Assembly (NCBI GenBank): GCA_018242585.1
Contig: JAFEBQ010000041.1
Span: forward strand, 123,288-187,287
Direction of reading: 5' to 3'
Length of the DNA stretch: 64,000 nucleotides
DNA from: Planctomycetota bacterium
GTDB lineage: Bacteria > Planctomycetota > Planctomycetia > Pirellulales > PNKZ01
A program made the translations under genes and the position numbers. Of the stretch, positions 52,355 to 61,392 are shown piece by piece. The notes under the pieces were generated by a model. The model was not told the DNA's origin. It saw only the letters and a program-made list of their open reading frames with translations, and ran no database searches. How positions within the stretch are numbered: the stretch's first letter is position 1; each line of letters opens with the position of its first letter.

Positions 52355-53745
52355 GTCGGCCACCCCGGCGGCGGGCGATCCCCCGGCTCGAGTCCCAGTT
52401 GCACCAGCCGGCGATACAATCGCGGTCGCGTCATGCCCAGCAGCTTGGCCGCCCGGGTCTTGTTCCCTTTGGCGCGGCGCAACGCGCGGACTAGCAGCTC
52501 GCGCTCAATCTCGCCGAGAAAATCCTCCAGCACGATGGTTTCCTCGGGTTTGCGGGCGCGGCGCTGCGCGTCGGCCGCCAAATAAAGCCGGCGCGGCAGA
52601 TCGGCCGCACTGACGCGCGGACCTTCAGCCGCGGCGTGGGCTTGCCCAACCACATCGGCCAATTCGTCGAGATCGTCCGGCCAGTGATAGGCGCAAAGCT
52701 GATCGAGCGCCTCGTCGGTGAAACCGGCCAATTGCTTGTTGATCGAGGCGTTCACTTGTTCGAGCAGAGCTTGAGCCACCAGCGGCACGTCGGCCGGCCG
52801 CTCGGCCAGCGGGACCGTCGCAATTACCAGCTCGCTCACCCGCCACGCTAGGTCAGCCAACAATCGCGGCTCATTAAGCTCGTCGAACAGGGGCGCTGAC
52901 GCTGTGGCGATGATACGGAACGGCAAATCGCGCTGGCCGAACTGCTCGACCAGGCTGGCCTGCGCTTCGGCCGGCAGCTCGTCAACGTCGAGCAGCAGCA
53001 ACGTCGCGCGCTCGGCGCCGGCCCGCGGAGCACTCAACCCGCGAACGGTCGCTTGCACCAACTCAGGCCCCAACAGCGGGCAGCTTAGCGGCACCAGCGG
53101 CGCCGACGCGCGGCCCGCGGCGAAATGAATCGTGCGGGCCAGCGCCTCGGCCCGGCTGCCGGCGCGGCCAAGGACCAGCACGTTGGCCGTGGCGCTTTGG
53201 GCCGCCGCGACGCGGGCGCGAAGTTGCCGCGCGGCGGGGCTGACACCGATCAACTGGTCGACGCGGTGCGCGGCGCGTTGCTCGCGACGGAATTGTTCGA
53301 GCGCGGCATGCAGCGCGCCGGCCGGCGCGGCGAAGGTGGTCGGTGTTGGCGCCTGGGCCGTCGGCGTTTCGTCATGGGCGATGGCCAGGACGCCGAACGC
53401 GCCGGAATCGGCGCTTGCCAACGGCAGGAAGTCGAAACGGCGCGCACGCGATTCGCCCGCGTGACTTATCCCGACGTTCAAGTCGATCACCTGCCAGGCC
53501 GATTGGCCGTGGAACGCTTCAGGGGGCGGGCAAAGTTGCGCGGCCAGCGGCGCAACGGCGTCGGCCGCCGGTTCGCTGTGGAACCGGCATTCCTGACCGA
53601 CGAGCGTCGCGGCCTCGCCGCCGAGCCAAGCCTGGGCGGCCGGGTTCACGTAGACGATCTTGTGATCGCTATCGAGCGCATAGACCGGCTGTGTTACAGC
53701 GTCGAAAAGCTGCACGATTCCGGCGATTTGACGACGACGGGGCAT
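52351..53745 (-). CDS. Degenerate NtrC-like regulator: PAS, AAA-like, Fis-type HTH
   Basis: A 464-residue protein with an N-terminal PAS region (about 10-130; QPVYALDSDHKIVYVNPAAQAWLG), a central domain like the sigma-54 activator ATPase (about 165-385) and a C-terminal Fis-type helix-turn-helix (about 410-455; RALRRAKGNKTRAAKLLGMT). The ATPase is decayed: the Walker A position reads GRAGSRAE without the lysine, Walker B reads LLLLDVDELP, and the GAFTGA loop that contacts sigma-54 is absent. It therefore cannot be a normal sigma-54 activator and may act as a repressor or a simple DNA-binding sensor. It overlaps its downstream partner by four bases. Confidence 0.85.
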   Translation of the reverse strand: MPRRRQIAGIVQLFDAVTQPVYALDSDHKIVYVNPAAQAWLGGEAATLVGQECRFHSEPAADAVAPLAAQLCPPPEAFHGQSAWQVIDLNVGISHAGESRARRFDFLPLASADSGAFGVLAIAHDETPTAQAPTPTTFAAPAGALHAALEQFRREQRAAHRVDQLIGVSPAARQLRARVAAAQSATANVLVLGRAGSRAEALARTIHFAAGRASAPLVPLSCPLLGPELVQATVRGLSAPRAGAERATLLLLDVDELPAEAQASLVEQFGQRDLPFRIIATASAPLFDELNEPRLLADLAWRVSELVIATVPLAERPADVPLVAQALLEQVNASINKQLAGFTDEALDQLCAYHWPDDLDELADVVGQAHAAAEGPRVSAADLPRRLYLAADAQRRARKPEETIVLEDFLGEIERELLVRALRRAKGNKTRAAKLLGMTRPRLYRRLVQLGLEPGDRPPPGWPT

Positions 53746-53887
53746 GGCACAACGCCAAGTGCAAAGAATAGCCGGCGCGCGACCGAACGGCCGAGGTTAA
53801 GGCGCGGGGCGGCTCAGCTATCCAGTCTAAGCCGAGGCTTGCCGGTCACCAAGCAGAAAAGAGCCCGAGAAAGCCCCCCCGCGGAGT

Positions 53888-55513
53888 CTAGCGTGCCGCT
53901 GCCACTTCGGACTTCGGGCGAGTCTCCATCACCTGGCTGGTGGCGGTGTTTTTAGCCGGCCGAGTAGCGGCGACGGCCGAGCGCGATTGCTGGTCGAGCC
54001 CCGACGGGTGAATGCCGACGAGCACCACGCCGACCAGGCAGGCGAGCATGCCCAGCATCGCCCCGACGCCCCCTTGAGCCCGCAACTCGCCCGTGGCGGG
54101 GCGGAAAAAGAGGGCCGCGACGATCCGCAGGTAATAGGCGGCCGCAATGGCGGCATTCAACACACCGACGATGGCCAGGGCCATCAGCCAGCGACTGAGC
54201 GAGGCGGCGTCGGGGCCGGTGATGATCGTTTGCGGCAATTGCAGATCGAGCGCCGTCTCGACCGCGCCGGTGAACAAGGCCAGCTTCCCCCAGAAACCCG
54301 CCAGCGGTGGAATGCCCGCCAGGCTGAACATGAAGACGGCAATCGCGATGGCCGCCATGGGCTGGGTGCGCCCCGCGCCGGCCAGATCGTCGACCGTTTC
54401 GACTTGCGCGTGTTGCGAGCCCAACCAGGCCAGCGCGGCGAATGTGCCGAGCGTCGCCAAGGCGTACACCGCCAGGTAGAAGAACACGCCGGCCGCGCCG
54501 TTGAACACGGCCGGCTGCTCACGATGGCCGATCACCGCAAAGTAAACCGCCACGCCAATTAACATGTAGCCCGCGTGGGCGATCGATGAATAGGCCAGCA
54601 GGCGGCGGAGGTTGTCCTGCCACAAGGCCATCACGTTCCCCACCGTCATGGTGACGATGGCCAGAATCAGCGTCACGCGCCAGCCGAAGGTTTCGAGCCC
54701 CGGCATGGCCACCAGCATCACGCGCATAATCGCGACGAAGCCGACGATCTTGGGAAGGACCGACAACAGGGCCGCGTTGACGTGCGTGGTCCCCTGGTAC
54801 ACGTCGGGGGCGTAGAAGTGGAACGGCACCGCGGTAATTCGGAAGCCGAAGCTCGCGAACAGCAGAATCAGCGCGATCAAGCCGATCAAACCAGCGCCGT
54901 AAGGATCGGTCGACTGTTTGGCCAGCGTGTCATGAATGGCCGCCAGGTTCGTCGAGCCAGTCGCACCGTACAGAAAGCTGAAGCCGTACAACAGCACGGC
55001 CGACGAGACGATGCTGAGGAAGAAGTATTTGATCGTGGCTTCTTGCGACTCGCTGCCTCGCCGAGCGACGTACAACAATACGTAGGTCGGAATCGAAACC
55101 AGTTCCAGCCCCAGGAACAGTAGCACCAAATCCCGGGCCGAGGCTACGAGCATGGTGCCGGCCACGGCCATCAGCAACGTGCCGATCTGTTCCGACTCGT
55201 GCGAGCGAGGCGTCGGCCGATAGCTCATGCACAACAGCACGAACCCGACGCCCAGCGTCAGCCAGCGGATGTAGCTGCTGAACAGGTCGGCCGACAGCGA
55301 GTTGCCCGGGCCGGCCAGCGTGCTGGTCTCGCCGTGGGGGGCCAACAGCGCGAACGCCGCGGCGAGGAAACCAACCACGCCCAGCGAGCGGCTGAGGCGT
55401 TGTTCGAGTCCAGGGTTCGTGTCCCCGCGGAACGCACCGACCAGATAAATGATCGTGGCGGTGGCGATCAGAATCGTTTCCGGGGCGAGATACCAAACGC
55501 TTTCCAAGGTCAC
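53888..55513 (-). CDS. nuoN: NADH-quinone oxidoreductase subunit N
   Basis: A 541-residue antiporter-like membrane subunit of complex I, one of three homologous proton-pumping subunits. Fourteen or so helices; the conserved core MLVASARDLVLLFLGLELVS and LRRLLAYSSIAHAGYMLIGV are present. GTG start with GAGGAG nine bases upstream. The last 35 residues are a soluble Ala/Arg-rich tail. It is the last gene of the nuo operon, six bases after nuoM. Confidence 0.94.
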   Translation of the reverse strand: MTLESVWYLAPETILIATATIIYLVGAFRGDTNPGLEQRLSRSLGVVGFLAAAFALLAPHGETSTLAGPGNSLSADLFSSYIRWLTLGVGFVLLCMSYRPTPRSHESEQIGTLLMAVAGTMLVASARDLVLLFLGLELVSIPTYVLLYVARRGSESQEATIKYFFLSIVSSAVLLYGFSFLYGATGSTNLAAIHDTLAKQSTDPYGAGLIGLIALILLFASFGFRITAVPFHFYAPDVYQGTTHVNAALLSVLPKIVGFVAIMRVMLVAMPGLETFGWRVTLILAIVTMTVGNVMALWQDNLRRLLAYSSIAHAGYMLIGVAVYFAVIGHREQPAVFNGAAGVFFYLAVYALATLGTFAALAWLGSQHAQVETVDDLAGAGRTQPMAAIAIAVFMFSLAGIPPLAGFWGKLALFTGAVETALDLQLPQTIITGPDAASLSRWLMALAIVGVLNAAIAAAYYLRIVAALFFRPATGELRAQGGVGAMLGMLACLVGVVLVGIHPSGLDQQSRSAVAATRPAKNTATSQVMETRPKSEVAAAR

Positions 55514-55519
55514 AGTCGA

Positions 55520-57238
55520 TTACTCCTCGCCTCGGGGCGCTTGAGCGGCCAGGCGCGCGGCACCGGCAGCGGGCACGTCGCGCGCCGGGCGAACTTCGGC
55601 GGCGGCGACGCTGGGGCCATATTGCTTGAAGAGCGCCGCTTGGGCCGGCGCGCTGGTCTTGTGCAAGTCGGCGGCCATCGGCGTCAGGAAGTGCTGCGGC
55701 GCCAGACCGATCCAGAACATCAATGCCACCAACGGCGCCAGGGCCAGCACCTCGCGCAGCCCCAAGTCGCGCGGACCCGGGGGCAGCGGGGCTTCGTGAT
55801 GGTGACCGTGATCATCGTGGCTATGCGCTTCGTGCGCGTGGGCCGCGTGGTGACCGTCGCCATGATGGGCCGGCTCTTTCAGCGGGCCAAAGAAGACGCG
55901 TTGCACCAGCCAGAGCATGTACCAGGCCCCTAGGATCACGCCAAACACCGCCAACACGGCGATCAGCGTCCACTGGCACTGCCAGATGGCCGGTGCGTCG
56001 GCGTAGCCGCGCTGGAACATGCCGGCCAGGATCAGGAACTCGCCGGCAAAGCCGTTCAGGCCCGGCAGACCGATGCTCGAGAACGTGAACAGCAACATGA
56101 AGAAAGCCAGAATCGGCGTCCGCCGCGCCAACCCACTTAGCTCGGCGATTTGCCGTGTGTGATACCGTTCGTAGGTCATACCGACCACGGCGAACAAGCC
56201 GCCGGTTGACAAGCCGTGGTTAATCATTTGCAGCACGCCCCCCTGCACGCTCAGGGCGTTGAGGGCGAAGATGCCCAGCATGCAATAGCCCAGGTGGCTG
56301 ACGCTGCTATAGGCGATCAGCCGTTTGATGTCCGTCTGGGCCAGCGCGACGAGCGCGCCATAAATGATGCCAGCCGCCGATAGCCACAGCACCCACGGCA
56401 TCCAGGCCACGGTTGCCTCGGGCAATAGCGGCAGGTTGAACCGCAGGAAGCCGTAGGTGCCGATCTTCAGCAAAATGCCGGCCAGAATCACGCTCCCCGC
56501 CGTGGGAGCTTGCACGTGGGCCAAGGGCAACCAGGTGTGCAGCGGGAACAATGGCACCTTGATGGCAAAGCCGGCGAACAGCGCCCCGAAGATCCAGCAT
56601 TGCAGCGCCGGGTCGATCGGATGCTTGGCCAAGTTCTGGGTCAGCCCAGGTAGATAGAACGACATCACGCCCGAGCCGCTATGCGCGTAATCCCACAGGA
56701 CAATGCTCAGCAGTCCGAGGAACGTCAGCAAGCTGCCGGCCAGGGTGAACAGAAAAAACTTCACCGCGGCGTAGCGGCGATCTTCGCTTCCCCAAATCCC
56801 GATCAGGAAGAAGAGCGGAATCAGCGTGAACTCGAAGAAGATATAGAACAAGATCACGTCGCGCGCGGCAAACACGCCGAGCATGCCCGTCTCGAGCAAC
56901 AACAGCAGGGCGTAGAACGCCGGGGCGCGATCTTCGATGGCTTCCCAACTGACCAGGATGGCTGTCACGCTCAACAGCGCCGACAAGCCGAACATCCACA
57001 AGCTAAGCCCGTCGAGTCCCAGGGCGAAGCGGATGTCAACGATATTGGAAGCGCTGAACCAGGGCACGTCGATCAACGGGCGCTCCTCGGGCAAGATCAC
57101 GGCCGCGGCAAAAGCCAACGTGACCAGCGACGTGATCAGCGCGATCCGTCGGGCGTTGGCGCGGCCGGCTTCGGCCGTGAGCCAAATGGCCAGCACGCCC
57201 AGCAGCGGCAAAAACGTCGTGACAAGCAACAGGTTCAT
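55520..57238 (-). CDS. nuoM: NADH-quinone oxidoreductase subunit M
   Basis: A 572-residue antiporter-like subunit of complex I. Seen: DVILFYIFFEFTLIPLFFLIG, LLTFLGLLSIVL, HTWLPLAHVQAPTAGSVILA and LIAYSSVSHLGYCMLGIFAL, as in the family. It is longer than usual (about 500) because of a His-rich stretch at about residues 455-482 (12 His of 28, in words such as DGHHAAHAHEAHSHDDHG) and a C-terminal Ala/Arg tail. The His-rich part lies in a loop before the last helix. It lies three bases after nuoL. Confidence 0.95.
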   Translation of the reverse strand: MNLLLVTTFLPLLGVLAIWLTAEAGRANARRIALITSLVTLAFAAAVILPEERPLIDVPWFSASNIVDIRFALGLDGLSLWMFGLSALLSVTAILVSWEAIEDRAPAFYALLLLLETGMLGVFAARDVILFYIFFEFTLIPLFFLIGIWGSEDRRYAAVKFFLFTLAGSLLTFLGLLSIVLWDYAHSGSGVMSFYLPGLTQNLAKHPIDPALQCWIFGALFAGFAIKVPLFPLHTWLPLAHVQAPTAGSVILAGILLKIGTYGFLRFNLPLLPEATVAWMPWVLWLSAAGIIYGALVALAQTDIKRLIAYSSVSHLGYCMLGIFALNALSVQGGVLQMINHGLSTGGLFAVVGMTYERYHTRQIAELSGLARRTPILAFFMLLFTFSSIGLPGLNGFAGEFLILAGMFQRGYADAPAIWQCQWTLIAVLAVFGVILGAWYMLWLVQRVFFGPLKEPAHHGDGHHAAHAHEAHSHDDHGHHHEAPLPPGPRDLGLREVLALAPLVALMFWIGLAPQHFLTPMAADLHKTSAPAQAALFKQYGPSVAAAEVRPARDVPAAGAARLAAQAPRGEE

Positions 57239-57241
57239 CGG

Positions 57242-59404
57242 CTATCGACTTTCCAATTCGGTCAACAGGACGGGCGTCGTCGGCGCGGGGGTGTGCCGGC
57301 CGGTTTTGGCCGGCGCGGGCTCGGCGCCGGAGGGCTGCCAAAGCAACATCGTTCCCATCAGGATCAACAGGCCCAGCATCATGGCCAGGGCGTAAAATTG
57401 GGCCAGGCCCCCCTGCAACGTACGCAGGCCGGCGCCGATGATCGGCGGAATGCGCCCGACCAGGTTCACCAGGCCGTCGATGACCCAGCGGTCGAGCCAG
57501 TAGCTGATCCAGGCCAACACGCGCAGCGGGAAGACCACCAAGGCGTCGTAAATCTGATCAAGGAAAAACTTGTTGTATGACAGCCAGTACAAGCGGAAGC
57601 CCCGCGCCGATTGCAGCAAGTCGGCCAGCCGAGTCACCTCGCGACGATCGCCCAAATACAAATACGCGGCCAGTGCGATGCCGGCCAGGGCCAGCACCGT
57701 GCTGATGGCGGCAACGTCCATGTGGAACTCGTGGGACAGGCCTTCGCCAAAAACCTTCGAGTAAGCCAGCGACGGCGTGCGCACTAGGAAGTTGGCAAAG
57801 CCATGCGTGAACTCGAAATACGCGCCAACCACCAGCGAGCAGACCGCCAAAATCATCAACGGAATCGTCATCGAGCGCGGCGATTCGTGGGCGTGGCTGC
57901 CGGCCTCGAGGGGAACTTTCACTGGGCCGTAGAAGGTCATGAACAAGGCGCGAAACGTGTAGAACGCGGTCATGAACGCGGTCAGCAGCGCGCCGTAGTA
58001 GAGCCAACCGTAGACCGCTGCATAAGCTCCATGATGATGAGGATCAGCCGCATGATGCACCGCAGCCAGGATTTGATCCTTGCTCCAGAAGCCAGCGAAC
58101 GGCACCACGCCGGCCAGGGCCAGCGCCCCGAACCAGAAAGTGCGGAAGGTCCAGGGCATGATGTGGCGCAGGCCACTGAACTTGCGCATGTCGATGATGT
58201 GTCCCATGGCGTGCATCACGCTGCCCGAGCCCAAGAACAACAGCGCCTTGAAGAAGGCGTGAGTGAACAGGTGGAACATGCCCGCCACGATGCCGGCCAG
58301 GCTACCCGTGCCGAGCGACAGGAACATGTAGCCCAACTGGCTGACGGTCGAGTAAGCCATCACGCGCTTCAGATCGTTTTGCGTCAGCGCGATCAGGCCG
58401 GCCAGCAAGGCGGTGAATCCACCGATGCAACTGACGATGAGCTGTGCCTCGGGGGCCAACTGGAACAGCGGCGAACAACGCGCGATCAGGTAGACGCCGG
58501 CCGTGACCATCGTGGCGGCGTGGATCAGCGCGCTGACCGGAGTGGGGCCTTCCATCGCGTCGGGCAACCAGACGTGCAGCGGGAACTGGGCGCTCTTGCC
58601 AAACGCGCCGGTCATCAGACCCGCGGCGATCCAAAACGCCGTGGCCCCACCAATGAACAACGCCGGGTTGGCCAACCGCGACTGTCCCAGCACGCCGCGG
58701 ACGATTTCGCCGTTGACCTCGGTATCGTGGAAGTTGAGCGTGCCGTAGGTGGTCCAAATCAAAAACACGCCGAGCGCAAAGGCAAAGTCGCCAATTCGAT
58801 TGACCAGAAAGGCTTTCTTGCCGGCGGCGGCGGCCTCGGGCTTCTGGTACCAGAAGCCGATCAGCAGATAGCTGCAAACACCGACCGCTTCCCAGAACAC
58901 ATACAACAGCGCGAAGTTGCTGACCGAAACAAGCATCGTCATCGAAAACACGAACAGCGACACATAGGCGAAGAACCGCCAATAGCCCGGATCACCCTGC
59001 ATGTACCCGCTGGCGTAAATCGCCACCAACGTGGCGATGAACGTGACCATGCAGAGCATGATCGAGGTGAGCGGGTCGGCCCGCAGCGAGACCTCGACGT
59101 TGAAATCAGCAACCTTGGGCGCGACGGTCTGACTGGCTGGCTTGGGATGGTACGCGTCGGCGACGTCGGCCCACGTCCACAAGGTCTCAACGTGTTCGAC
59201 TCCTACCTCGCCGTCGCTGAACGACATGACCTGGTAGAGCAACATCAAGCTGCAGATGAACGACAGGCCGATCGCCACCACGCAGGGGACGTGGCTCTTC
59301 TCTTTGAACATGCGCTTGCCGAGCGCGCCGATCAGCAGCGCGGCTGCCAGGGGCAGCGCTGGGATCAACACCATCAGCGAGCGGAGATTCACGGTATCAG
59401 GCAT
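57242..59404 (-). CDS. nuoL: NADH-quinone oxidoreductase subunit L
   Basis: A 720-residue subunit, the outermost antiporter-like pump of complex I with the long lateral helix. Seen: LPDAMEGPTPVSALIHAATM, VTAGVYLIARCSPLF, GLIALTQNDLKRVMAYSTVSQLGYM split here as QNDLKRVMAYSTVSQLG, and LFLGSGSVMHAMGHIIDMRK. It is longer than the usual 610-640 residues by a soluble loop near the N-terminus (HVETLWTWADVADAYHPKPA) and by the C-terminal extension. About 75 bases separate it from nuoK. ATG start at 59402-59404. Confidence 0.96.
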   Translation of the reverse strand: MPDTVNLRSLMVLIPALPLAAALLIGALGKRMFKEKSHVPCVVAIGLSFICSLMLLYQVMSFSDGEVGVEHVETLWTWADVADAYHPKPASQTVAPKVADFNVEVSLRADPLTSIMLCMVTFIATLVAIYASGYMQGDPGYWRFFAYVSLFVFSMTMLVSVSNFALLYVFWEAVGVCSYLLIGFWYQKPEAAAAGKKAFLVNRIGDFAFALGVFLIWTTYGTLNFHDTEVNGEIVRGVLGQSRLANPALFIGGATAFWIAAGLMTGAFGKSAQFPLHVWLPDAMEGPTPVSALIHAATMVTAGVYLIARCSPLFQLAPEAQLIVSCIGGFTALLAGLIALTQNDLKRVMAYSTVSQLGYMFLSLGTGSLAGIVAGMFHLFTHAFFKALLFLGSGSVMHAMGHIIDMRKFSGLRHIMPWTFRTFWFGALALAGVVPFAGFWSKDQILAAVHHAADPHHHGAYAAVYGWLYYGALLTAFMTAFYTFRALFMTFYGPVKVPLEAGSHAHESPRSMTIPLMILAVCSLVVGAYFEFTHGFANFLVRTPSLAYSKVFGEGLSHEFHMDVAAISTVLALAGIALAAYLYLGDRREVTRLADLLQSARGFRLYWLSYNKFFLDQIYDALVVFPLRVLAWISYWLDRWVIDGLVNLVGRIPPIIGAGLRTLQGGLAQFYALAMMLGLLILMGTMLLWQPSGAEPAPAKTGRHTPAPTTPVLLTELESR

Positions 59405-59478
59405 AGTTGGCGTCAGACGTGTTTTCGATCAAACAAGGTTACGATCAAACGTGTTTGCGGATCGGATGCGTTTGCTGG

Positions 59479-59931
59479 TCAGACATGGAGCCGGTGTCTC
59501 AGTTCGTCTTGCTTCTCGGGTGACAACGGCGCTTCGCGCCCGGCCGGCGTCAGTTCGGGCCACTCGGGCTTGGGGTGAATGTCGGCCGGCAACTCTTCGT
59601 CGATGAACGCCGGTTGATTCGCTTCGCGCAGCGACTGCCAATCGGCGATGTCGAGCCGATCGGTGTGGTGATACAGCATCAGCACCAAGGCCAAGGCGGT
59701 CGCGGCCTCGCAGGCGGCCACCGTCAAAATGACGATCACCAGCACCTGGCCGTCGAAGTTGTTGTGGTAGCGGCCCCAGGCGACCAGGCTGAGCGAGACG
59801 CCTTGCAGCATCATTTCGGCGCACAGAAACATGACGATCATGTTCCGCCGGGCCAGCAGCCCGACCAGGCCGATGCCGAACAACAGCGCGCCGACCACCA
59901 GGTAATTGTGCAGCAGTTGGACTTCACCCAT
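59479..59931 (-). CDS. nuoK: NADH-quinone oxidoreductase subunit K with C-terminal extension
   Basis: A 150-residue protein. The first 100 residues are a normal three-helix NuoK: LLHNYLVVGALLFGIGLVGL, RRNMIVMFLCAEMMLQGVSL with the membrane Glu required for proton transfer, and LTVAACEAATALALVLMLY with the second conserved Glu. Residues about 100-150 are an acidic, Pro-rich tail (PADIHPKPEWPELTPAGREA) not found in typical NuoK. The ATG overlaps the end of nuoJ by eight bases. Confidence 0.95.
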   Translation of the reverse strand: MGEVQLLHNYLVVGALLFGIGLVGLLARRNMIVMFLCAEMMLQGVSLSLVAWGRYHNNFDGQVLVIVILTVAACEAATALALVLMLYHHTDRLDIADWQSLREANQPAFIDEELPADIHPKPEWPELTPAGREAPLSPEKQDELRHRLHV

Positions 59932-60763
59932 GAGCGCGTCCTCCCACCGAGCGAGCCGGATGGTCGAGTCGGCGCGTCGAGCTGACGATGGCCACCGCCC
60001 CGACCAGGGCCACCAGCAACAGCGTGCCCGCCACTTCGATGGCGATCAGGTGCGTGCTGAACAGTCGCCCACCCAAGGAAGCAACATGCTCCGGGTTGAG
60101 CACGCCGGCGGCACGATCGACCGGCTGGTCGGTTTCGAGCCAGAAGCGCGGCGTCGGCTGACCCTCGGCCACTTGCGACGGTTGCATGGCCTGGCTCAGG
60201 GCCATGGTCAAAACGCCGACCATCACTGCGCCAGCGAACGCCGACAGGGCGGCTTCCCAACTGACACGATCGTAAAAGGCGTGCCCCTCGGGCTGGGCCA
60301 GCATCAACACGAACAGGAACGTGACCAGAATCGCCCCGGCGTAGACGACCACCGTCGCCACGCCCAGGAACTGGGAGCCTTGATACATGAACAAGCCCCC
60401 CACGCCGAGCAAGGTGAGCGCGAACCAAATGGCACAGTAAACCGGCGAGCGGAACGTGACGGTGCAGACGGCCGAGCCGACCGTCAGAGCCGCCAGCGCC
60501 AGAAATACTACGTCTTCGGCCCACGAGCCCAACAACGGGCCAGCGAACTTCCATTGCGGTGATGGACCGTTGCGATAGAACGTCAGGCCAAAGTGGACCA
60601 GCAGCGTCAACAGCGCCAAGCCAGCCGCTACCAGACCAGTGCCGGCTTGCCGACCACTGCGACCGCCGCGCGGCAGCAACAGCCAGAGCCCGGCGGCGAA
60701 TAACAGGGTGGCCAGCGCCAACGGCCATTGAGCGACGATCATCCCGGCGCCGCCGTCGATCAT
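59924..60763 (-). CDS. nuoJ: NADH-quinone oxidoreductase subunit J with N-terminal extension
   Basis: A 279-residue protein, longer than the usual 160-200. The NuoJ core is in the second part: FLALAALTVGSAVCTVTFRS, CAIWFALTLLGVGGLFMYQG and VVVYAGAILVTFLFVLMLAQ with the conserved Tyr/Gly kink. The first 85 residues contain two extra membrane helices. A hydrophilic loop (QPSQVAEGQPTPRFWLETDQ) precedes the last helix. Its start overlaps the nuoI stop (ATGA) and its end overlaps nuoK. Confidence 0.92.
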   Translation of the reverse strand: MIDGGAGMIVAQWPLALATLLFAAGLWLLLPRGGRSGRQAGTGLVAAGLALLTLLVHFGLTFYRNGPSPQWKFAGPLLGSWAEDVVFLALAALTVGSAVCTVTFRSPVYCAIWFALTLLGVGGLFMYQGSQFLGVATVVVYAGAILVTFLFVLMLAQPEGHAFYDRVSWEAALSAFAGAVMVGVLTMALSQAMQPSQVAEGQPTPRFWLETDQPVDRAAGVLNPEHVASLGGRLFSTHLIAIEVAGTLLLVALVGAVAIVSSTRRLDHPARSVGGRAHG

Positions 60764-61293
60764 AGGGTGCCTCCGTACTGAATCGACTTCATCGGCTCGG
60801 CATCCTTGGTCATGTCGAAGACGCTCAACAGCTTTTCCTTGTCAAAGATCATTTCCTCGCGGCTGCGCCCGGTCAGATCGTACAAGCTGGTCAGCTCGAT
60901 CGCGTCGACCGGGCAAGCTTCTTCGCACATGCCACAGAAAATGCACCGCAGCTCGTCGATCGTGAAGCTCTCGGGATACTTCTCGCGGTCGGGCCAGGGG
61001 CTTTCCACGCCGATGATGTCGATGCAGTGGGCCGGGCAAGCCGTGGCACAGAGAAAGCAAGCCACGCACTTCACGCGACCGTGCTCGTCCTTGTTCAAGC
61101 GGTGGACGCCCCGGTAGATCAGCGGATTGCCGGGCTGGTGACGCACCTCGGGGAAACTGACGGTGATCTTCGGCCCCACCAGGTGGCGCGCCGTCGTCGT
61201 CAGCCCTTGGACCAGCAGCGGCAAATACATCTTGCCGGTCAAGCCGAGCTTCGGCTCTTCAATCCATTTCACGTTGGGGTCGTCGGCACGCAT
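60760..61293 (-). CDS. nuoI: NADH-quinone oxidoreductase subunit I
   Basis: A 177-residue ferredoxin-like subunit that carries the N6a and N6b [4Fe-4S] clusters between NuoG and NuoB. Both ligand sets are complete: CVACFLCATACPAHC and CIFCGMCEEACPVDA. The rest (MKSIQYGGTL at the end) is normal. It overlaps nuoJ by four bases. A 99-base gap with degenerate repeats separates it from nuoH. Confidence 0.98.
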   Translation of the reverse strand: MRADDPNVKWIEEPKLGLTGKMYLPLLVQGLTTTARHLVGPKITVSFPEVRHQPGNPLIYRGVHRLNKDEHGRVKCVACFLCATACPAHCIDIIGVESPWPDREKYPESFTIDELRCIFCGMCEEACPVDAIELTSLYDLTGRSREEMIFDKEKLLSVFDMTKDAEPMKSIQYGGTL

Positions 61294-61305
61294 GGTATGA
61301 GGAAG

Positions 61306-61392
61306 TTGCTAGTTGCTGGTTGCTAGTTCTGAGTTAAATGCAGTAGGCAGATGTTCGTCGTCTTGTCTAATTGCTAATTGCTAATCGCTTCG
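61306..61392. repeat. Degenerate TAGTTGCTAG-type repeats
   Basis: Several near copies of GTTGCTAGTT and CTAATTGCTAATCGCTT, like those at 25729-25835. It lies inside the nuo operon between nuoH and nuoI. No termination signal is seen. Confidence 0.5.
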
